DNA from: Metallyticus violacea
Lineage: Eukaryota > Arthropoda > Insecta > Mantodea > Metallyticidae
Length of the DNA stretch: 64,000 bases
Direction of reading: 5' to 3'
NCBI GenBank assembly: GCA_030762175.1
Contig: CM060838.1
Coordinates: forward strand, 21,386,001 to 21,450,000
Shown here: in pieces, positions 58,493 to 64,000 of the stretch
Layout: every line of letters starts with the position of its first letter
Numbering within the stretch: the stretch's first letter is position 1
The notes under the pieces: generated by a model
What the model saw: only the letters and a program-made list of their open reading frames with translations
What the model was told of the DNA's origin: nothing
Database searches by the model: none
Position numbers and translations under genes: made by a program

Positions 58493-59137
58493 CAGGGTGA
58501 TTCAAAAGTCGCACGCGTTATGAGTGTAGGTACCGAAAAAGGAAATTGGGGAAAATTGTTGGAAATACATAATTTTAAATAATGTGCTTAAATGTTACAA
58601 CGTAAGATGCATCTTTCAGACTGATTATAGCAATTATCAAAAAATGAAAAGAGGATTAAAAGGTAGACACCGTTTAAGGTCTGATTGAGGACACAACTCA
58701 CTTAAAAAAAACTTTACACTCAGACTTAACACGCCCGTTTTTACTACTGAGGCATCACAGCCGGTGGACACTGATGATACATGAGATAGAATGATAAATT
58801 GGGAAAGGATGTTTTTATTTAAGGAAGGAAACGTTCCAGGCCTAAGTTTAGGGTACCTCTCCGGCATTTGCCATTTATAAGGACAGAGGAAAACCTGGAA
58901 AAAAAAAAAAAGTTAGAGAAGACGGCCCTGGTGAGAATCGAATCGCAGACCTCCCGCTCACGAGTCTGCGCCTTAACGACCTCAGCCACCCGTGGCGGTT
59001 AAATTGATTTGTCATCCGAATACGGTTAGGGTAACTGGTTCAAAACGACGTATTTCCAACAAATTTCCCGTTTCCTTTTTCGGTACTTATACTAATAACG
59101 GGGTTTTCCTATGGCGCGCGACTTTTGAATCACGCTG
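58493..59137. mobile_element. family E TIR element with a nested SINE-B
   Basis: The ends are inverted: CAGGGTGATTCAAAAGTCGC at the left and GCGACTTTTGAATCACGCTG at the right, with TA on both sides (58491-58492, 59138-59139). Matching subterminal parts (CCGAAAAAGGAAATTGGGG and its partner CGTTTCCTTTTTCGG) extend the inverted repeat. Removing the SINE-B leaves about 375 bp with no coding capacity, so it is a MITE-like relative of IS630-Tc1-mariner elements. Terminal CAG/CTG ends resemble those of families B, C and D. Confidence 0.85.
58729..58998 (-). mobile_element. SINE-B nested in the family E element
   Basis: The reverse complement begins CCGCCACGGGTGGCTGAGG, has an intact-looking A-box region and the B box CGATTCGATTCTC, and ends near CTCAGTAGTAAAAACGGGCG. 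It splits the family E element. A clear duplication was not resolved at the junctions. Confidence 0.9.
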
Positions 59138-61659
59138 TATATCTGTATGTGTGAAAACAACAGAATTCAAGAAGTTCGTATTCAGATATTACATTTTTTT
59201 CACATAATAATTATGGAGATACAGACAAATTTATGATTGTTTATTAGTAATAGCAGCTGCTTTAATTCCAGCGTCAAAGTTTGCCTTAGCTATTGTCGGA
59301 TGGGCTCGGAATTGATTCCTGATTGAAGTTTTTTTTGTTTTTTTTTTTTTTCCTCCCCAAGAGTGTTCCTTATGGTGACAAATAACTTTAAGCTCTGGCG
59401 AATACCAATCTCATTTGTGCCATCATTAATTCATATTTCATGCGCTAAAGTGTGATCAGGAATTTAGTACAAAAATAACTGATAATGATGCCGTTCTCCC
59501 TTCGATAGCTCAGTGATGAACAAGTCTAATATTACGAACACAGTAAATTCACATCCTAATGCGTTTAGGTGAATTATGACAAAATTAACTAAGGGAGTAT
59601 TTTTGCCGGTCGCTTTTCTTCTATCCATTTTTATTGCCAGCAGTAAGGAAATGTCAAATCAGAAAGAAAAAAATTTGGTCATACAGTCCTAGGGAGGTTA
59701 AAATTATTTTTGTTTGTTTGTTTTTTTTTTTTTTCCCCGTAGATGTTAGAAACTGTAGTAATCCTTGTCACTCTCGTTTTTCTCTTGTTTTGTGCTTTAC
59801 TAAAATAGAGGAGCTGACAGAAATCTTTTCATGCCCGTTTGTGAACCCCCAAGACATTTGAAAGCGCCTCATGACCTACCACACATAGAATTTGCTTGGG
59901 AGGGGGGGGGGGGAGAACAGGAGGCGAAACAGCAACAAACATAAAGGACTTCCCAAGCAAGTTTGTAGACCAGGCTTTGCTTAACGCGCTGTTACATTTG
60001 CATTTTTATGTGACCAATTAGCCCGGAGTTAAACCAAAGTGGTGTGCGTTTCGTGCAGTGTAACCATTTCTCTTGTGCAAGTATTATTACCGTCCAGTGG
60101 CGTCGAAATATTCGTGTATTAATATATCATAAAGTCAAAATAATACGCCATCTACATGCTTAGCTATCTGCGAACTTCTTCAGTGGATCCCGTTGAGTCA
60201 GTGGTGCATTCAAAATTCTTATCCCTCGCGAAATGCTGTAAAACAGTCGTAACACGCAAACGTAGTTACTTAACGAAGTCTATGTCATTAAAATGCGATG
60301 AAACACAGAGACGGCGTTCAAATAATGACTGCATCGCCAAGATAAACACAGAGGAGCTGTTCAAGGCTGAAGCGCTTCGTGTTAATTTTAAATTCTGCTA
60401 GTGTTCATCTTTAATACAATTTGCAGTTATTACCCGAGTTTTTATTTTATTTTTGAAATTGCATCGTTTTATATTTGCTCTCCAGGACTCTGCTCTATAT
60501 TAAATAACCAGCCCTTTAACAACGAACAACCAATGTTTATTCTGTCGCTTCGTCCTAAAAAGAAAATAATGCAAGTATAGAAGAATAGAGGAATGCCTGA
60601 CATAATGGCATCTCCCAATTGTCGAAGTGGTGCAGGGATTTCGAAAACAAAAGAACATCAATGCAAAAAGACTCGCAGCTGGACGAACGCCGAAAATGTG
60701 ATTGCTCAGGTTGAGGGCAGAGAGGAAGTACAGGATGATTGAAAAGTACGGTGCCAAAGGATAAGTTCGTTATTAATACAGATTACGAACAAATTGAAAC
60801 CGCAACGTACCCACAAGTGAAAAGCAGGTGACATTGTTGGTACCACTGGAACACTGGTTATCCTGGATCCCTGGTTAGTTTACGTGAGGAGGTAAAAATG
60901 GAAAATGGCAGTTGTATGTTTTTTTTTTTTTTTTAATTTGTTATTTTACGAGTGTCTCTATCAAGAGTGTTTTCAAGCACATTAGTTTAAAAATAACACC
61001 TCTTTCCTTTCATGTTTTCCTTTCTGTGGTACTAACAAAGGAGATTAAAAATACATTTTCCCTCTTTTAATTTCGCTATATGTACTGATAGTGGACTTGT
61101 ATAAAATATAAATAAGTTCTATGTCTTACGGTGCCAAATATATTTCATATTCCAATATACTCATTATTGCCTCTGTCGGACTGGTTATACGACATAATTA
61201 AATCCCCCAGACTATTTTGAAATGTTTTACTTAACAAAACAAGAAAACACAAATTAGAACATCAGTCAGAAAGTAAATGTCGTATTATCACATTTTATGT
61301 GAACAGCGTTTTTAAAAACACGTTGTGAACATTTACTATTTAAAATACACAAAAATTACTCACTAGGAAGAGAGGCGGTGAATGATCTTCAAAAAAGGAT
61401 ATCAGATTTTCTCCCACTTTCATTGTTTGGAGCGCATTATATATATATAAGGAGGGACGGATAGAGAGTTGGTACATCATTACTATTTTCAATCTGGTGT
61501 GCCTAGTTGGCCTATCATGTATTTATGGGGAACAGGAATGCTCCTTTGTAGTATTGAAATATTCTTTGCGAGATTAAAACATAATGTAAATGAACTGATA
61601 AGTTAAGGTTGTTTTTAATTTAATCATCATCAACATAACGGTTTAGGCCTTACGACGAT

Positions 61660-61902
61660 TCCGGTCAGTATCGATGGAATTTTTTCGGACGTAAAAATCC
61701 TAAGTATGGTCCCCTTCAGAAGGGAAGTAAACCCGTGGGTCCCGTGTAGTACATTTACGGCACGCAAAAGAACCTCAAGCTTGAAAAAAGAGATCTCTGA
61801 ACAAAATTTATCGGCCGTTTCACGCCCTGTTTTGAATGGGACGCTGATGACCCGAGATGTTAAAGAGCGTCCGTAAATAAACAAACCAAAAAAAAAAAAA
61901 AA
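61660..61902 (+). mobile_element. SINE-A copy, 5'-truncated
   Basis: It starts at the end of the head (CCGGTCAGTATCGATGGAAT), has a complete body and ends GAGCGTCCGTAAATAAAC plus an A tail of about 15. Confidence 0.92.
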
Positions 61903-62167
61903 GGATTTGAACATTTGTAAACAAATTTATATTAACATTGATGTTTTGAAAAGAATTATTATTTTCATAACATGTCACAATTTTTAAAGAAATTGATAGT
62001 GTGAAGCACGCACAAAACAAATAAACATATAGGTACATCTCAAAATACTTTTGCGTGAATTAAACAAAATATTTTTCAGAACATTATTAGGTAGTAGGAA
62101 TTCAAAAATAATTCAACATTGTTATATGCACCTGCATATATGTGAATATTTAATCACACTTCCCTGA

Positions 62168-62458
62168 GTCGGTCCTGGTGGTGTAGTGGTTACCATGCCT
62201 CCTACGCCCAAGAACGCGGGGTTCGAACCCGGCCATGACCGATGGATTTTTTCGGTCGTAAAAATCCTAAGTATGGCTTACTTCGGAAGGGAAGTAAAGC
62301 CGTGGGTCCCGTGTCGTACATTTACGGCACGAATAAGAACCTCAAGCGTGAAAGAGAGGCCTCTGAGCAAAATCTGTCGGCCGTTTCACGCCCTGAGTTG
62401 AATGGGACGCTGATGACCTGAGATGTTAAAGAGCGTCCATAAATAAATCAATAAAAAA
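62168..62458 (+). mobile_element. SINE-A copy, full length, young-looking
   Basis: The head GTCGGTCCTGGTGGTGTAGT has a small deletion in the anticodon arm; the B box is GGGTTCGAACCCGGCC. The body is close to the consensus of the other copies and the tail is AAATAAATCAATAAAAAA. Imperfect flanking duplication AATCACACTTCCCTGA / AATCACTTCACTGA (62152-62167 and 62459-62472). Confidence 0.95.
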
Positions 62459-63432
62459 ATCACTTCACTGAATCTTTAATTACATGAAATTACCATGTGT
62501 TTAGCACATTAGGACAAATCTTTCTCCCAATACAATCACGATACTTCAATATTGAATCTACTTTTGTAATAAAGGAAAGTACACTACACAGGAGCTTTCT
62601 GTTGTATGGCACTGTGATTTCTTGTGTTCAACTGCAAGCGTAAGCTATAAACATTTAATGCTATCTCAGACAATTTAATTTCTGATAACAGATTCCTGAT
62701 AATTATCAGAAAATGACGGACATCAAAGCCAACCTTTCTATTGCCCCTAATGAAGGAAGTCAAGCCGAAAACCAGAAAGGGAGCCGAGCTACAGGGAAAA
62801 AATCCTATTCCTTTTTCTTTATCAAACTCCCCCAGCGAGAGTACCCTCTCCTTCCGAGACACTCTTCCAACAATTATTACAATAATCGCAGGAGTTCCTT
62901 GTTAGTAGGGAAAAGGGGAGAGAATGTCTTAGCATAATCATAAGAGGGATGACAACCCTCTAACCCACCCAGTTCATTCTGTTGAAAGTTCTCGAGGAAA
63001 CGTTTCTAATCGGATAATTATAACAGCGGCCGAATTTAAGTGCGGTAAGCTTCAAAAATTTACATGGATCTAGCAGTTAAAATTCTGCTTCATTAAATGT
63101 GCCTTGGCTTTTCCTGTCGTATGTCCTGGGTTCATATAGCAAGAGTGTCCATTCAGAAAAACCACAAGATACAAGGACATTTTTTATTTTATTTTTCATA
63201 TTGTTAACTATATGCTATATTATATTTTTATTTTATTTTATTATTTTCCAGAAACATAACTTTCCTCCGTTTAAAGTATATAGGAAAATAATATTTTATC
63301 ATGATGGTACGAACAAGAAAGAAAAAAACCTATCGCCGCGCACGATAGTAAAACATTTTATATTAAAGCAAACGCTCAATTCAGAATTGGTAAACAGACA
63401 CATCCGCTAATCGATAGATATTGACTTAAACG

Positions 63433-63903
63433 GGGTGAGCGATCCTTAACGCAACCGGTTTCGCGGCATGATGCCGGCCGGCGAAGGTGACTACTGTGTC
63501 GGTGATGCGGGTGACAGGAAGTCTGCAGTAAATATAGTACGGTTGGTCGCGTAAGTTATTTCTAACATACACAACATAAACGCTTAAAAAGAAAAGTAAA
63601 TTACTGGCGTATATTAAGCAAAGAGATACTTTAAATCATCAGCAAATTCCTCTTTAAATAATCATACAGCATGCGCTGATTCTGTACGCAGGTATGAATC
63701 ATGCATGAACACTCTTTGGAGAATAGAATGCTTGTATGGTCCTATTTCACTTAATATACTTTCACTCAGTAACAAAAACGTACTCTTGCGCAAGATTTCA
63801 ACTCACGCTGAAGCCTCGCGCAGTGGAGGATAAATATACCCCCCGCCTCCGCTGACATAGCGCTGCCGGCTGGTAGCGCGGTTGCGTCAAACATTGCTCA
63901 CCC
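63433..63903. mobile_element. possible MITE with imperfect 26-bp inverted termini
   Basis: The left end reads GGGTGAGCGATCCTTAACGC followed by AACCG. The right end, reverse complemented, reads GGGTGAGCAATGTTTGACGC followed by AACCG. The interior is non-coding and its right part is GC-rich (TAGCGCTGCCGGCTGGTAGC). I could not identify a target-site duplication. Confidence 0.5.
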
Positions 63904-64000
63904 AATATTCATTATTTGTAGTAAGCGTATTATATAGTAAAACATATCACAAATAAATATAGCTGAATTCAAAATAATGAAAGGTAACACAACGTTAAAA

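Larger units (their letters stand above)
57378..64000 (+). other. Psc: intron after exon D, continuing past the window
   Basis: At least 6.6 kb. Apart from the elements listed, 59140-61650 and 62475-63430 show no gene. I looked for a RAWUL-encoding exon (motifs like RCPA or a Leu-rich HL.KFL stretch) and found none. The minus-strand frame 62584-62862 (ERVLSLGEFDKEKGIGFFPC) looks protein-like but is unrecognised. Confidence 0.65.

Noticed and set aside
60728..60760. TIR-like sequence TACAGGATGATTGAAAAGTA similar to the family E end
   Set aside because: No partner end was found to either side.
1..64000. CRISPR arrays, bacterial operons, phage or plasmid features
   Set aside because: No regularly spaced repeats with unique spacers. 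The tandem repeats are microsatellites and one A-rich minisatellite, and gene structure is intron-containing and eukaryotic.
57378..64000. Further Polycomb exons (RAWUL domain) in the last intron
   Set aside because: I scanned both splice signals and expected motifs and found no convincing candidate before the window ends.

Overview
This is intron-rich, AT-rich animal nuclear DNA, most likely from an insect. The evidence is several insect-type mariner, DUF4817-class and other IS630-Tc1-mariner transposases, tRNA-derived SINEs, a Penelope-like element and kilobase-scale introns with GT/AG borders. The heavy load of decayed repeats suits a large insect genome (cockroach, termite, stick insect or orthopteran), but that placement is inference. 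Nothing points to bacteria, a plasmid or a phage, and no operon is present.

One host gene can be supported. Its four coding exons lie on the plus strand at 46439-46581, 50044-50140, 54010-54198 and 57323-57377. They join in frame into 153 codons encoding the N-terminal RING half of a Polycomb group RING finger protein of the BMI1/MEL18 (PCGF4/PCGF2), Drosophila Psc/Su(z)2, class. The RAWUL domain expected in this family was not found before the right edge, so the gene must continue past position 64000. Upstream non-coding exons may lie left of 46439 but cannot be recognised.

The left 46 kb is repeat-dominated with no intact gene. It holds four mariner copies (1-1166, 2740-3655, 24286-25412, 34064-34872). 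Five pieces of one small TIR element (family B), three of a second (family C) and one of a third (family D, 44469-44978) all have TA targets and CAG...CTG ends. Where coding is readable they keep an N-terminal DUF4817-like helix-turn-helix and lack most of the catalytic core. There is also a decayed DDE transposase split by a mariner (23998-26160), two LINE remnants, a nested fold-back structure (38646-39557) and many SINEs.

Two tRNA-headed SINE families recur through the whole window. SINE-A has about 15 copies and a body ending in GAGCGTCC(A/G)TAAATAAA. SINE-B has about six copies. Several retain target-site duplications, and two are nested inside DNA transposons, which gives relative insertion ages.

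The introns of the Polycomb gene carry their own load: a MITE with roughly 95-bp TIRs, a LINE fragment, a 5'-truncated Penelope-like element with a GIY-YIG domain in sense orientation, an antisense decayed transposase, a TIR element with a nested SINE-B, and several SINE-A copies. No CRISPR array, rRNA or functional tRNA gene was seen. All element and SINE family names used here are local labels.
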